From: an uncultured Sneathia sp.
GTDB taxonomy: Bacteria; Fusobacteriota; Fusobacteriia; Fusobacteriales; Leptotrichiaceae
DNA: 32,619 bases
Direction: 5' to 3'
Assembly: GCA_902494065.1 (NCBI GenBank)
Contig: CABURZ010000004.1
Span: 1 to 32,619 of the forward strand
Each line of letters opens with the position of its first letter. Within the stretch, counting starts at the first letter, position 1. Both the position numbers and the translations under genes were made by a program. Positions 17,294 to 26,906 of this stretch are shown one piece after another. Below the pieces are notes generated by a model. It made no database searches. It had not been told where the DNA came from and was given only the letters and a program-made list of their open reading frames with translations.

Positions 17294-18279
17294 ATAAAGT
17301 AAATGTGGCAGTAGTAGGAGCAACAGGATTAGTTGGTCAAACTATGTTAAAAGTATTAAAAGAAAGAAATTTTCCTATAGATAAGCTATACTTGTATGCA
17401 TCTGCAAGATCAAAAGGGAAAATTATAAATTACAATGGTAAAGATTATACAGTTATAGAATTAACAGTAGATAACATAGCTCAAGATATAGATATTGCTT
17501 TATTTTCAGCTGGAGCTAGTACATCAAAAGAGTTTGCAGAAGAATTTGTAAAAAAAGGAGCAATAGTTATTGATAATAGCAGTTGCTTTAGAATGGATAA
17601 AGATAAAACTTTAATAGTTCCAGAAGTAAATGCAGATATAATACCAGATCATGGTATTATAGCAAATCCTAACTGTTCTACAATAACAGTTATGCCAGTA
17701 CTAAAATATTTAAGTGATACATACGGACTAAAAAGAGTAGTATATTCCACTTATCAGTCAGTTTCAGGTGCAGGTATTCAAGGATTAAGAGATTTGGATA
17801 ATAATCTAAAAGGTGAGCCAAGTAAAAAATTTGATGACGATATTGCATTTAATTTAATTCCGTATATAGATACTTTTTTAGAATCAGGTAATACAAAAGA
17901 AGAACAAAAAATGATAGATGAATCTAGAAAAATATTAAATTTACCTGATCTTAAGGTAAGTGCAACTTGTGTTAGAGTACCAGTTAGGTATTCACACGGA
18001 GTTAGTGTAAATGTTGAGTTAAAAAAAGATTTTAAACTTGAAGAGGTGATAGATGGTTTAAGTAAATCAAATGGAGTGGTAGTGCAAAGTACTAATCCTC
18101 CTATGCCTATACATGTTGAAGGTAAGGATGAAACATATGTAGGTCGTATTAGAAGAGATGACTCAGTAGATTTTGGATTAAATTTATGGGTTGTTGCTGA
18201 TAATATCAGAAAAGGTGCAGCTACAAATGCTGTACAAATAGCACAAGAGATATTGAAGAAAAGGAGTGATACAAAGTGA
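17290..18279 (+). CDS. asd: Aspartate-semialdehyde dehydrogenase
   Basis: Asd reduces aspartyl phosphate to aspartate semialdehyde, linking lysC to dapA. The 329 residues show the NADP-binding VAVVGATGLVGQTML, the catalytic cysteine C129 in NPNCSTITVMP, the SGAGIQGLRDLD loop and the active-site histidine in VPVRYSHGVSVNVE. Its stop overlaps the GTG start of the first V-ATPase gene by 4 bp. No dapB, dapD/dapL or lysA is in this window. Confidence 0.96.
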   Translation: MNKVNVAVVGATGLVGQTMLKVLKERNFPIDKLYLYASARSKGKIINYNGKDYTVIELTVDNIAQDIDIALFSAGASTSKEFAEEFVKKGAIVIDNSSCFRMDKDKTLIVPEVNADIIPDHGIIANPNCSTITVMPVLKYLSDTYGLKRVVYSTYQSVSGAGIQGLRDLDNNLKGEPSKKFDDDIAFNLIPYIDTFLESGNTKEEQKMIDESRKILNLPDLKVSATCVRVPVRYSHGVSVNVELKKDFKLEEVIDGLSKSNGVVVQSTNPPMPIHVEGKDETYVGRIRRDDSVDFGLNLWVVADNIRKGAATNAVQIAQEILKKRSDTK

Positions 18280-18584
18280 AAGAAGCTTTAGGAAAAGTTA
18301 AAACTGCCGAAGAAAATGCAAGTAAAGTAATTCAGCAAGCAAGTTTAAAGGCAAAAGAGCAAATTAATAAAGCTAAAATTGATGCCCAAAAGCTTTATGA
18401 ACAAAAGTTGCAAGACAAAACATCTAAATTAAGTGAAGAGCTTAAAAGCAGTGCACAAAATTTAAAAAATGAATTAAGTAGCGATGTTGAGGATGCTATG
18501 AATCGTGCAAACGAAATAGTTAAGGATATAAAAGAAAAAGGGCCTCAAATTGCACAACAAATTGTAAATGATTTATTAAAGTAA
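18276..18584 (+). CDS. V-type ATPase peripheral-stalk subunit G/H (NtpF/AhaH-like)
   Basis: This 102-residue, almost wholly coiled-coil protein is rich in Lys, Glu, Ala and Gln (TAEENASKVIQQASLKAKEQ). It matches in place and character the small stalk subunit that opens prokaryotic V-ATPase operons and pairs with subunit E. The start is GTG 18276, behind AAGGAG, within the end of asd. Sequence alone gives weak identity, so the call rests on operon order. Confidence 0.78.
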   Translation: MKEALGKVKTAEENASKVIQQASLKAKEQINKAKIDAQKLYEQKLQDKTSKLSEELKSSAQNLKNELSSDVEDAMNRANEIVKDIKEKGPQIAQQIVNDLLK

Positions 18585-18593
18585 GGTGTTGAA

Positions 18594-20516
18594 ATGGCTA
18601 TATTAAAAATGAGTAGATTTAATTTGATGGTATTTGAGCATGATAAAGAAGAAATATTAAATGTACTACAAAATTTTAAACAAGTGGATTTCTCGCAAAC
18701 TGATATTAAAGATTTAGGTTATGAAAATTTTGTATCAAAGAATATCGATGAAATAGATGAAAATATTATTAAATTAGATCAGTCAATAAAAAAATTAAAA
18801 AAATACGAAAACTCTAAAGGAGCACTAAAAAGCTTAAAAGAAGGACAAAAAACATTTACATATTCAGAACTTACATCTTTTGCAAATAATTATGATTGGA
18901 AGACAATAGTTGAAAATGTAACAAAATTGCAGTTTGAAAATGATGTTAATTTGAAACAAATTGAAAGTGCAAAAACAAAAATTCAAGAGTATAATCCATT
19001 TTTAAGCTTAGATGTTGATTTAGAGTCATTAGAAGAGTTAAAACAAACTTTTGCAGTTGTAGGTAGTATACCTACTAAAAATATAGATGAGTTGAATATT
19101 GATGAAATATATTATGAAAAAATAAATGAAACTTCAAAAGAAACTTTAATAGGATTAATTGCAAAATTAGAAGATAAAGAAAAAGTTTCTGAAATTTTAA
19201 GAAAATGTAATTTTAATAGAGTTACAATAGAACTAAAAAAATTACCTAGTGAATATATTTCAGAATATGAAGATAAAATTTCTAAAGAAAAAGAAGAAAA
19301 TATACAAATAGAACAAAAGTTTAAAGAATTAGCTTTAAAAATTGAAGATTTAGAAATTTGTTATGAATATTATGCAAATGAAAAATTAAAAGAACAAAAG
19401 AGTATGGAATTTGGTAAGACAGATAAACTAATTATTCTAGAAGGATATATTCCAACAGAAACAGAAGCTAATTTTAAGGCTTCTATAGAAAAAGTATGCC
19501 CTGATTACTATTATTTACAAACTTCTGAAGTAAAACGAGATTCAAATTCAGCACCTATTAAGTTAAAAAATAATGGATTCTCAGACGCATTTGAAGGTTT
19601 AGTTAAGACATATTCTATGCCAAGTTATAACGAAGTAGATCCTACTCCACTAGTTGCACCATTTTACTGGTTATTCTTTGGAATGATGGTTGCAGATTTT
19701 GGATATGGTCTTTTGGTATCATTGTTATCATTTATAGTTTTAAAAACTTGTAATATAAAAGAAAATGTTAGAAAGAATGTTAAATTCTTCTTTTATCTAG
19801 GATTTTCAATAATGATGTGGGGAGCAATATATGGATCATACTTTAGTTTGCCACTAGGAATACCAGGGTTAATTAATCCAACAACAGATTATAACACTAT
19901 ACTAAAAATATCTATAATAATAGGTTTAATACATGTGTTTATAGGTCTTGGTACTAAGGCATATATACAAATAAGAGATGGGAAAGCATTAGATGCATTT
20001 TATGATGTAGGTCTATGGTACATAACATTAACAACAGTTATTTTACTATTATTGGGTGGATACATGGGATTTTCACCATTAGCTATGAAAATAATTAAAT
20101 ATATTATGATAATTGCTATGATAGGTATAATTTTAACAGGTGGAAGAGAAGTTAAAAATATAGGTGGTAGAATAGGATTAGGAGTTTACTCACTATATGG
20201 AATATCTGGATATATGGGAGACTTGATATCTTATGCAAGACTTATGGCATTAGGTTTATCTGGAGGATTTATTGCATTATCAGTAAACCAAATATGTGCT
20301 ATGGTTGGGTTTAAGCCTGCAACATTAATATTCGTTGTTATTATATTTTTATTTGGTCAAACATTTAACCTTCTTCTATCATTACTTGGAGCTTACGTAC
20401 ACTCTGCAAGATTGATATATGTTGAGTTCTTTGGTAAGTTCTATGAAGGTGGAGGAAAAGAATTCCGAGATTTTAAAATTGATGAAAAATACATTAATAT
20501 AAAAGAAGATAAATAA
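18594..20516 (+). CDS. ntpI: V-type ATPase subunit I (a subunit)
   Basis: The 640-residue stator subunit of the membrane rotor carries the ion half-channels. The N-terminal half (about 1-330) is cytosolic with long coiled coils; from about 345 onward there are seven or eight membrane helices starting at APFYWLFFGMMVADFGYGLL. The essential arginine is R549 in ISYARLMALGL, matching the family's SYxRLxAL motif. AAGGTG precedes the ATG. It follows the stalk gene by 9 bp. Confidence 0.94.
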   Translation: MAILKMSRFNLMVFEHDKEEILNVLQNFKQVDFSQTDIKDLGYENFVSKNIDEIDENIIKLDQSIKKLKKYENSKGALKSLKEGQKTFTYSELTSFANNYDWKTIVENVTKLQFENDVNLKQIESAKTKIQEYNPFLSLDVDLESLEELKQTFAVVGSIPTKNIDELNIDEIYYEKINETSKETLIGLIAKLEDKEKVSEILRKCNFNRVTIELKKLPSEYISEYEDKISKEKEENIQIEQKFKELALKIEDLEICYEYYANEKLKEQKSMEFGKTDKLIILEGYIPTETEANFKASIEKVCPDYYYLQTSEVKRDSNSAPIKLKNNGFSDAFEGLVKTYSMPSYNEVDPTPLVAPFYWLFFGMMVADFGYGLLVSLLSFIVLKTCNIKENVRKNVKFFFYLGFSIMMWGAIYGSYFSLPLGIPGLINPTTDYNTILKISIIIGLIHVFIGLGTKAYIQIRDGKALDAFYDVGLWYITLTTVILLLLGGYMGFSPLAMKIIKYIMIIAMIGIILTGGREVKNIGGRIGLGVYSLYGISGYMGDLISYARLMALGLSGGFIALSVNQICAMVGFKPATLIFVVIIFLFGQTFNLLLSLLGAYVHSARLIYVEFFGKFYEGGGKEFRDFKIDEKYINIKEDK

Positions 20517-20531
20517 TGGGAGGAAAATAAT

Positions 20532-20990
20532 ATGGAATTATTCAAACAAACAGGTATATTTTTTGGAATGCTTGGTATAGCATTGTCAGTAATTTTAGCA
20601 GGTATGGGATCTGCAAAAGGTGTTGGAATGGTTGGGGAAGCTGCTTCAGCTGTAGTTATAGATGAACCAGAAAAATTTGGTAAATCACTTATCTTACAAT
20701 TACTACCAGGGTCACAAGGATTATATGGATTTGCTATAGGTCTATTAGCATTAGGAAAATTAAGTACAGAATTAACAACATTACAAGGATTTTTAATTCT
20801 AGTTGCATGTTTACCAGTTGGTATAGTTGGATATTTCTCAGCAGTAGCACAAGCAAAAGTGTCAGTAGCAGGTATAACTATTTTAATTAAAAATGAAAGT
20901 CAACAAATAAAGGGAGTTGTTTATGCAGTAATGGTTGAAATATATGCACTATTAGCATTCGTTATTTCATTCATACTAATAAGTAGATAA
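20532..20990 (+). CDS. ntpK: V-type ATPase subunit K, sodium-type proteolipid
   Basis: The 152-residue rotor ring subunit is a duplicated hairpin of four membrane helices. The carboxylate Glu136 (MVEIYALLAF) sits in helix four; the matching site of the first hairpin has LLPGSQGLYGF. Compared with my recollection of Enterococcus hirae NtpK (Na+ ligands L61, T64, Q65, Q110, E139, near Y68), this protein has L58, S61, Q62, Q107, E136 and Y65 at a constant offset of three. This indicates Na+ coupling. GGGAGG precedes the ATG. Confidence 0.95.
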   Translation: MELFKQTGIFFGMLGIALSVILAGMGSAKGVGMVGEAASAVVIDEPEKFGKSLILQLLPGSQGLYGFAIGLLALGKLSTELTTLQGFLILVACLPVGIVGYFSAVAQAKVSVAGITILIKNESQQIKGVVYAVMVEIYALLAFVISFILISR

Positions 20991-21003
20991 TCGGAGGAAA
21001 GTA

Positions 21004-21546
21004 ATGGAAAATTTAGAAAGAATAATAGCTAAAATAGGAGAAGAAGCTAGCAAAAAAGCTAAATTTATTCTAGATGATGCAAATAAACAATCTGAAGATA
21101 TCTTAGAAAAGGCAGAAAATAGAGCTAAAGTAAGTATAAATAATTTAGAAAAAGAATGGGCTAGTAAAAAGGCTTTGGAACTAGAAAGAATAAAGTCTTC
21201 AATAGCATTAAAATGTAGAAATATCATACTTGAAGCAAAACAAGAATCTATAAGCTTTGTATTTGATAAAGTGAATGAATTGCTAACTAAACTTACTCAT
21301 GAACAAATGACTGAATATATACAAAAGACATTAAATGGAAGAGTTTTAGCAAGTGACGAACATTTAATAATACCTAAAGCTTATGAAGGTATTAATTTAC
21401 CTATACAATATTCTTTAAGTGAAGATATAAAAACAGGATTTTTAATAGAAAAAAACGGAATTTATGAAAACTATACTTTAGAAGCCTTAATTCAAGTAAA
21501 TAAAGATGAATTAGAATCACAAATACAATCAAAGGTATTTTTCTAG
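21004..21546 (+). CDS. ntpE: V-type ATPase subunit E
   Basis: The 180-residue peripheral-stalk subunit has a long N-terminal coiled coil (to about 100, rich in KKAKFILDDANKQSEDILEKA-like heptads) and a small C-terminal globular part. Similarity to other E subunits is general rather than motif-based, but the size and the position between K and C are standard. CGGAGGA precedes the ATG. Confidence 0.88.
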   Translation: MENLERIIAKIGEEASKKAKFILDDANKQSEDILEKAENRAKVSINNLEKEWASKKALELERIKSSIALKCRNIILEAKQESISFVFDKVNELLTKLTHEQMTEYIQKTLNGRVLASDEHLIIPKAYEGINLPIQYSLSEDIKTGFLIEKNGIYENYTLEALIQVNKDELESQIQSKVFF

Positions 21547-21558
21547 AGGAGGGTTTGC

Positions 21559-22467
21559 ATGATAGATAGAATGAATTATGTTCAAACTGCAGCTAGAGTG
21601 AAAGTCGAAGAAAAAAAGTTATTAAATATGGCAAAATTAAACCGTATGATAGATAGTGAAGATGCAAAAGATATACTTAAAATTTTGAGTGAAACAGATT
21701 ATAGTAAGAGTATGGTAGGAGTTTCAACAGAGCAAGATTTCTATAAAATACTTCAAAATGAAAGCAAAAAAGTATATGCACTAGCAGAAGAATTAGTAAA
21801 AGATTGTACAGATTGTGTCAAAATTTTGGAATTAAAGAATATTTTTCAAAATTTAAAATTTACTTTGAAAAAAAGTATAAAAGAAAAAACTAATCCTGAA
21901 ATTAGCGATGAGTATTTGGAAGAATATATTCTTGCAAGTAAGGAATATGAAAAGACAAATGATGTACAATTAGCTATGATATTGCTTGATAGATTATATT
22001 TTAAAAAATTAAAGACATTATGCGATAAAATAAATTTAGGAATTTTAAATGAGTATTATACTTTAGCATTGAAATCATATAATTTATTAACTTTTTTAAG
22101 ACTTAAAAATCAAAAAAGAACATATAAATATGCACAAAATTGTTTAATTGATGATGAAAATTTACTAAAGATATATAATGAAGAATCAAACTATATTCAA
22201 ACTTTAGAAAAATATTTTGAGGATAAACATTTATGGGCAACATATGCAAAAACAAAAAGTATAGCTAGTATTGAAAAAGAACTAGACAATTTAAATGTAA
22301 AATTAATAAAAAAATACAAAAATGTTAATTATGGGATAGAACCAGTTGTTACATATGTATTAGCAAAAGAATATGAAATGAAAGCAATAAGACTTATAAT
22401 CACTGGAAAGATAAACAAAATACCTAATGATGTAATTAAAGAAAGATTGAGGGAAATTTATGTATAA
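21559..22467 (+). CDS. ntpC: V-type ATPase subunit C (d-type)
   Basis: The 302-residue, mostly helical subunit joins the central stalk to the K ring. It starts with NYVQTAARVKVEEKKLL, typical for the family, and ends with AKEYEMKAIRLIITGKINKIP, the conserved C-terminal block. AGAGGAGGG lies upstream. The end overlaps subunit F by 8 bp. Confidence 0.9.
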   Translation: MIDRMNYVQTAARVKVEEKKLLNMAKLNRMIDSEDAKDILKILSETDYSKSMVGVSTEQDFYKILQNESKKVYALAEELVKDCTDCVKILELKNIFQNLKFTLKKSIKEKTNPEISDEYLEEYILASKEYEKTNDVQLAMILLDRLYFKKLKTLCDKINLGILNEYYTLALKSYNLLTFLRLKNQKRTYKYAQNCLIDDENLLKIYNEESNYIQTLEKYFEDKHLWATYAKTKSIASIEKELDNLNVKLIKKYKNVNYGIEPVVTYVLAKEYEMKAIRLIITGKINKIPNDVIKERLREIYV

Positions 22468-22789
22468 GTTAGCAGTAGTTGGCGATAAAGATTCTGTAAT
22501 TTCTTTTAAATTATTGGGTGTTGATGTATATCCAGTTAATTATACAGATGATACAGAAGTTTTATCAAATGAATTGAAAAGAGTGTTGGAACATTTAGTT
22601 GCCAAGGGATATGGAATAATATTTATTACTGAGGATTATGCAAAATATTCTCAAAATGTAATTGATAGATACAAGGCACAAACATTACCTATGATTACAT
22701 TAATTCCAAGTAATAGAGGAAGTTTGAATATTGGAATGAGTAAAATTGACGAAAATATTGAAAAAGCAATAGGTACAAATATATTATAG
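22460..22789 (+). CDS. V-type ATPase subunit F (NtpG of E. hirae naming)
   Basis: The 109-residue central-stalk subunit has the Rossmann-like start KLAVVGDKDSVISFKLLGV and the segment GIIFITEDYAK, followed by LPMITLIPS, all typical of subunit F. It is translated within the end of ntpC and stops 10 bp before subunit A. No symbol is given because F and G are named differently between species. Confidence 0.9.
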   Translation: MYKLAVVGDKDSVISFKLLGVDVYPVNYTDDTEVLSNELKRVLEHLVAKGYGIIFITEDYAKYSQNVIDRYKAQTLPMITLIPSNRGSLNIGMSKIDENIEKAIGTNIL

Positions 22790-22799
22790 GAGGAACGCT

Positions 22800-24560
22800 T
22801 TGAAAGTTGGTAGAATAGTAAAAGTTTCAGGACCTTTAGTTGTAGCAGAAAACATGGACGAAGCAAATGTTTATGACGTTGTTAAAGTAGGGGAAAAGAA
22901 GCTTATAGGTGAAATAATAGAAATGAGAGGCGACAGAGCCTCAATACAGGTTTATGAAGAAACAGCAGGGATAGGACCAGGAGAACCTGTAATATCAACA
23001 GGGGAACCACTAAGTGTTGAATTAGGACCTGGACTATTAGAAAATATGTTTGATGGTATACAAAGACCATTAGACATGATAAGAGCTCAAGTAGGAGATT
23101 TCTTAGAAAAAGGTGTAGAAGTTAAAGCATTAAATAGAGATAAATTATGGAATTTTAAAAAATTAAAAAATGTAGGAGACAAAGTTAGTGTTGGTGACAT
23201 TTTAGGTGTAGTTAGTGAAACAGAAGTTGTAGAACATAAAATAATGGTTCCATATGGTGTAGAAGGAGTTATAGAAGATATTAAAGAAGGTGAATTTACT
23301 GTTACAGATACTATAGCAGTTATTTCAGGAAAACCTATAACTATGCTACAAAAATGGCCAGTTCGTAAGGGTAGAAGATTTAAAGAAAAAATTAATCCAA
23401 CAGAACCATTAATTACAGGTCAAAGAGTAATTGATACATTCTTTCCAGTAACTAAAGGAGGGACTGCTTGTGTACCAGGACCATTTGGATCAGGTAAAAC
23501 AGTAGTACAACACCAATTTGCTAAATGGGGAGATGCACAAATAGTAATATATATAGGTTGTGGTGAACGTGGAAATGAAATGACTGACGTTTTGATGGAA
23601 TTTCCTGAAATAATTGACCCTAAGACTGGACAATCACTTATGAAAAGAACTGTTTTAATTGCAAATACTTCAAATATGCCAGTTGCCGCCCGTGAAGCAT
23701 CAATATATACAGGTATAACTATAGGTGAATACTATAGAGATATGGGATATTCTGTATCAATAATGGCAGATTCTACTTCAAGATGGGCTGAAGCACTAAG
23801 AGAAATGTCAGGTCGTCTAGAAGAAATGCCAGGGGATGAAGGATATCCAGCATATCTATCATCAAGAGCTGCAGAATTTTATGAAAGAGCAGGAAGAGTA
23901 GTTTGCTTTGGTGAAGGAGATAGAATAGGAGCATTGACAGTTATAGGTGCTGTTTCACCTCCAGGTGGAGATATTTCAGAACCAGTTTCTCAAGCAACAC
24001 TTAGAATAGTTAAAGTATTCTGGGGACTAGATTCATCATTAGCATACAAACGTCACTTCCCAGCTATAAATTGGTTAAATTCATATTCATTATACCAAAC
24101 TAAAGTAGATGAATGGATGGATAAAAATGTATCAAAAGACTTTTCAAACAGAAGAAAACAAGCTATGAAATTATTGCAAGAAGAATCAAATCTTCAAGAA
24201 ATAGTAAGATTAGTTGGTAAGGATACATTATCACCAGAAGATCAATTGAAATTAGAAGCAGCTAAGAGTATAAGAGAAGATTTCTTGCAACAAAATGCAT
24301 TCCACGACAATGATACATATACATCGCTACCTAAACAAGATAAAATGTTAAAAATGGTATTAGAATACTATAATGAAGCAGTTAAAGCATTACAAAATGG
24401 AGTTTATCTAGGAAATGTTTTAGGATTGCCAGTTCGTGAAAAGATTGCAAGAGCTAAATTTATTGATGAAAAAGAATTAAATAAGATTGACGAAATAATT
24501 GACCTTATACCAAAAGAAGTAAATGAATTAATTAGTGCAGTTAAGGAGGAAGTATTATGA
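22800..24560 (+). CDS. ntpA: V-type ATPase catalytic subunit A
   Basis: The 586-residue catalytic subunit has Walker A GPFGSGKT at 227-234, GCGERGNEMTDVL, the SIMADSTSRWAEALREMSGR stretch and the subunit-A-specific insertion near 110-190. The start is TTG 22800, with an unusually strong TAGGAGGA 7 bp upstream; a strong site with a weak codon may tune output. The stop overlaps ntpB by 4 bp, keeping A and B translation equal. Confidence 0.97.
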   Translation: MKVGRIVKVSGPLVVAENMDEANVYDVVKVGEKKLIGEIIEMRGDRASIQVYEETAGIGPGEPVISTGEPLSVELGPGLLENMFDGIQRPLDMIRAQVGDFLEKGVEVKALNRDKLWNFKKLKNVGDKVSVGDILGVVSETEVVEHKIMVPYGVEGVIEDIKEGEFTVTDTIAVISGKPITMLQKWPVRKGRRFKEKINPTEPLITGQRVIDTFFPVTKGGTACVPGPFGSGKTVVQHQFAKWGDAQIVIYIGCGERGNEMTDVLMEFPEIIDPKTGQSLMKRTVLIANTSNMPVAAREASIYTGITIGEYYRDMGYSVSIMADSTSRWAEALREMSGRLEEMPGDEGYPAYLSSRAAEFYERAGRVVCFGEGDRIGALTVIGAVSPPGGDISEPVSQATLRIVKVFWGLDSSLAYKRHFPAINWLNSYSLYQTKVDEWMDKNVSKDFSNRRKQAMKLLQEESNLQEIVRLVGKDTLSPEDQLKLEAAKSIREDFLQQNAFHDNDTYTSLPKQDKMLKMVLEYYNEAVKALQNGVYLGNVLGLPVREKIARAKFIDEKELNKIDEIIDLIPKEVNELISAVKEEVL

Positions 24561-25939
24561 TAAGAGAATATCAAACAATTAAAGAAATTGTTGGTCCTTT
24601 GATGACTGTTACTGGTGTTGAAGGTGTAAAGTACGAAGAATTAGTTGAAATTGAAACACAAACAGGAGAAAAAAGATTAGGAAGAGTTCTTGAAATAGAT
24701 GGAGATAAGGCAGTAGTACAATTATTTGAATCAGCAGCAGGAATTAATATGAAAAATTCAAAAGTTAGATTTTTGGCAAAACCTCTAACTTTAAAGGTTT
24801 CAGAAGATATGATAGGTAGAGTATTCAATGGTTTAGGAGAAGAAATAGATAATGGACCCAAGATAATTGCTGAAAAGAAATTAGACATTAATGGTATGGC
24901 AATTAATCCAGTATCAAGAGACTATCCATCAGAATTTATTCAAACTGGAGTATCAGCTATAGATGGTTTAAATACTCTAGTTCGTGGACAAAAATTGCCA
25001 ATATTTTCTGGAAGTGGACTACCTCATGCTGAATTAGCAGCCCAAATTGCAAGACAAGCTAAAGTTTTAGGAAGTGGAGAAAAATTTGCCGTTGTATTTG
25101 CTGCAGTTGGTATTACTTATGAAGAAGCAGAATTCTTCATTGAAGACTTTAAAAAGACAGGATCTATAGATAGAGCAGTTCTATTTATTAATCTTGCAAA
25201 TGACCCAGCAGTAGAACGTATAGCAACACCTAGAATGGCACTAACTTGTGCTGAATATCTTGCGTTTGAAAAAGGAATGCATGTATTAACAATAATTACA
25301 GATTTAACTAACTATTGTGAAGCTTTGAGAGAAATTTCAGCTGCAAGAAAAGAAGTTCCAGGTAGACGTGGATATCCAGGTTACCTATATACTGACTTGT
25401 CAACACTTTATGAAAGAGCAGGAAGAATTAAAGGAAGACCAGGATCTATAACACAAATACCTATTCTTACAATGCCAGAAGATGATAAGACTCACCCAAT
25501 ACCAGATTTGACAGGGTATATTACTGAAGGACAAATAATATTAAGTAGAGAATTATATAAGAGAAATATTATGCCACCTATAGATGTGTTACCTTCATTA
25601 TCAAGACTTAAAGATAAAGGTATAGGAGATGGAAAAACAAGAGAAGATCACGCTGATACAATGAACCAACTATTTGCTGCATATGCAACAGGTAAAGAAG
25701 CAAAAGAATTAGCAGTAATCTTAGGGGAATCAGCATTATCTGATACTGATAAATTATTTGCTAAATTTGCTGAAAAATTTGAAAGTGAATATGTAGGACA
25801 AGGATTTGATACTAATAGAAGTATAGAAGGGACATTAAATTTAGGTTGGGACTTACTTAGAATATTACCTAGAACAGAATTAAAGAGAATTAGAGATAAA
25901 TATCTTGAAAAATATCTTGACGCAAAAAAGGAGGACTAG
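24557..25939 (+). CDS. ntpB: V-type ATPase regulatory subunit B
   Basis: The 460-residue non-catalytic partner of A has no P-loop (IFSGSGLPHAELAAQIARQA in its place), plus TDLTNYCEALREISAARKEV and GRIKGRPGSITQIPILTMPEDDKTHPIPDLTGYI segments that define the B family. It overlaps ntpA by 4 bp and precedes ntpD by 3 bp; GGAGG lies before ntpD in its last codons. Confidence 0.97.
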   Translation: MIREYQTIKEIVGPLMTVTGVEGVKYEELVEIETQTGEKRLGRVLEIDGDKAVVQLFESAAGINMKNSKVRFLAKPLTLKVSEDMIGRVFNGLGEEIDNGPKIIAEKKLDINGMAINPVSRDYPSEFIQTGVSAIDGLNTLVRGQKLPIFSGSGLPHAELAAQIARQAKVLGSGEKFAVVFAAVGITYEEAEFFIEDFKKTGSIDRAVLFINLANDPAVERIATPRMALTCAEYLAFEKGMHVLTIITDLTNYCEALREISAARKEVPGRRGYPGYLYTDLSTLYERAGRIKGRPGSITQIPILTMPEDDKTHPIPDLTGYITEGQIILSRELYKRNIMPPIDVLPSLSRLKDKGIGDGKTREDHADTMNQLFAAYATGKEAKELAVILGESALSDTDKLFAKFAEKFESEYVGQGFDTNRSIEGTLNLGWDLLRILPRTELKRIRDKYLEKYLDAKKED

Positions 25940-25942
25940 TTT

Positions 25943-26572
25943 ATGGCAAAGCTAAATGTTAATCCAACTAGAATGGAATTAAGTAGGCTTAAAATTAAAC
26001 TGGTTACTGCAAAAAAAGGACATAAATTATTAAAAGATAAACAAGATGAACTTATGAGAATATTTATCGAAATGATAAAGAAAAATAAGAAGGCAAGAGC
26101 TAATACTGAAAAAAAGGTTGAAAAAGCATTGAAAAACTTTCTTTTAGCAAGAGCTGTAATGACTGAAGAATCTTTTGATGAAGCAGTATTTATTCCTAAA
26201 ATGGAATTTAAAATAGATGTTGCAAAAAAGAATGTTATGAGTGTTAGAATACCAGTATTAACACTAGATGAAAAATTGAGTAATCCAGATTTAAGTGATA
26301 TATATCCATATTCATATGCTACAACATCAGCTGAATTAGATGATGCTGTTTATGAATTAAATGGAATAATGCCAGACTTAATAAGACTATCAGAATTAGA
26401 AAAATCTTGTCAATTAATGGCTGATGAAATTGAAAAGACAAGAAGAAGAGTAAATGCACTAGAATATATGACTATACCTCAATTAGAAGAAACTATTAAG
26501 TTTATTCGTATGAAGTTAGATGAAAATGATAGAGCAAGTACAATAAGATTAATGAAGGCAGGAATAAGTTAA
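25943..26572 (+). CDS. ntpD: V-type ATPase subunit D (central shaft)
   Basis: The 209-residue rotor shaft has two long coiled-coil helices at its ends: VNPTRMELSRLKIKLVTAKK with GHKLLKDKQDEL, and TRRRVNALEYMTIPQLEETI. This is the textbook subunit D pattern. It is the last gene of the operon and ends in an intrinsic terminator that begins inside its stop codon. Confidence 0.95.
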   Translation: MAKLNVNPTRMELSRLKIKLVTAKKGHKLLKDKQDELMRIFIEMIKKNKKARANTEKKVEKALKNFLLARAVMTEESFDEAVFIPKMEFKIDVAKKNVMSVRIPVLTLDEKLSNPDLSDIYPYSYATTSAELDDAVYELNGIMPDLIRLSELEKSCQLMADEIEKTRRRVNALEYMTIPQLEETIKFIRMKLDENDRASTIRLMKAGIS

Positions 26573-26599
26573 AAAGGAGCAGAAATGCTTCTTTTTTTT
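26571..26599 (+). terminator. Terminator of the lysC-V-ATPase operon, GAAA loop
   Basis: AAAAGGAGCA (26572-26581) pairs with TGCTTCTTTT (26586-26595), 10 bp with one G-U pair, around a GAAA tetraloop, followed by more T's to 26599. It abuts the stop of a minus-strand gene remnant. Confidence 0.88.
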
Positions 26600-26891
26600 A
26601 TGGTTTAAGTTTTGTAATAGGCACAACATATATTCCATCTTTTCTCTTGTACGCGTAAGGTACGTTTGCACATAGTATTAGTAGGAAAGATGTTTTTTTT
26701 AATGATTTTACAGCTTCTTCAATTGCAGTATCGCCACCTAACTTTATTTCAATTAATCCATATGAACCATTTCTTAAATGTATTACAGCATCACATTCTA
26801 AGCCATTTTTATCCCTATAATGATAAATATTACCGTCTAGAAAGTCTGCATATATTCTTAAATCTCTAATACATAAATTTTCAAATAAAAA
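26598..26891 (-). pseudogene. C-terminal fragment of a second DUF4143-type ATPase
   Basis: The minus strand reads 97 residues to a TAA at 26598-26600. It starts at FLFENLCIRDLRIYADF, continues with the nuclease-like YHYRDKNGLECDAVIHL and YGLIEIKLGGD, and ends with AYKRKDGIYVVPITKLKP, the standard end of DUF4143 ATPases. An in-frame TGA lies immediately upstream (26892-26894) and no ATPase domain or start follows. About 15 residues usually present between LGGD and SFLL also seem lost. It differs from the remnant at 2623-3473, belonging to another branch of the family. Confidence 0.85.
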
Positions 26892-26906
26892 TCATATAGT
26901 GTTTAA

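Noticed and set aside
26666..26869. Plus-strand open frame of 67 residues
   Set aside because: It is antisense to the DUF4143 remnant, whose protein similarity is clear.
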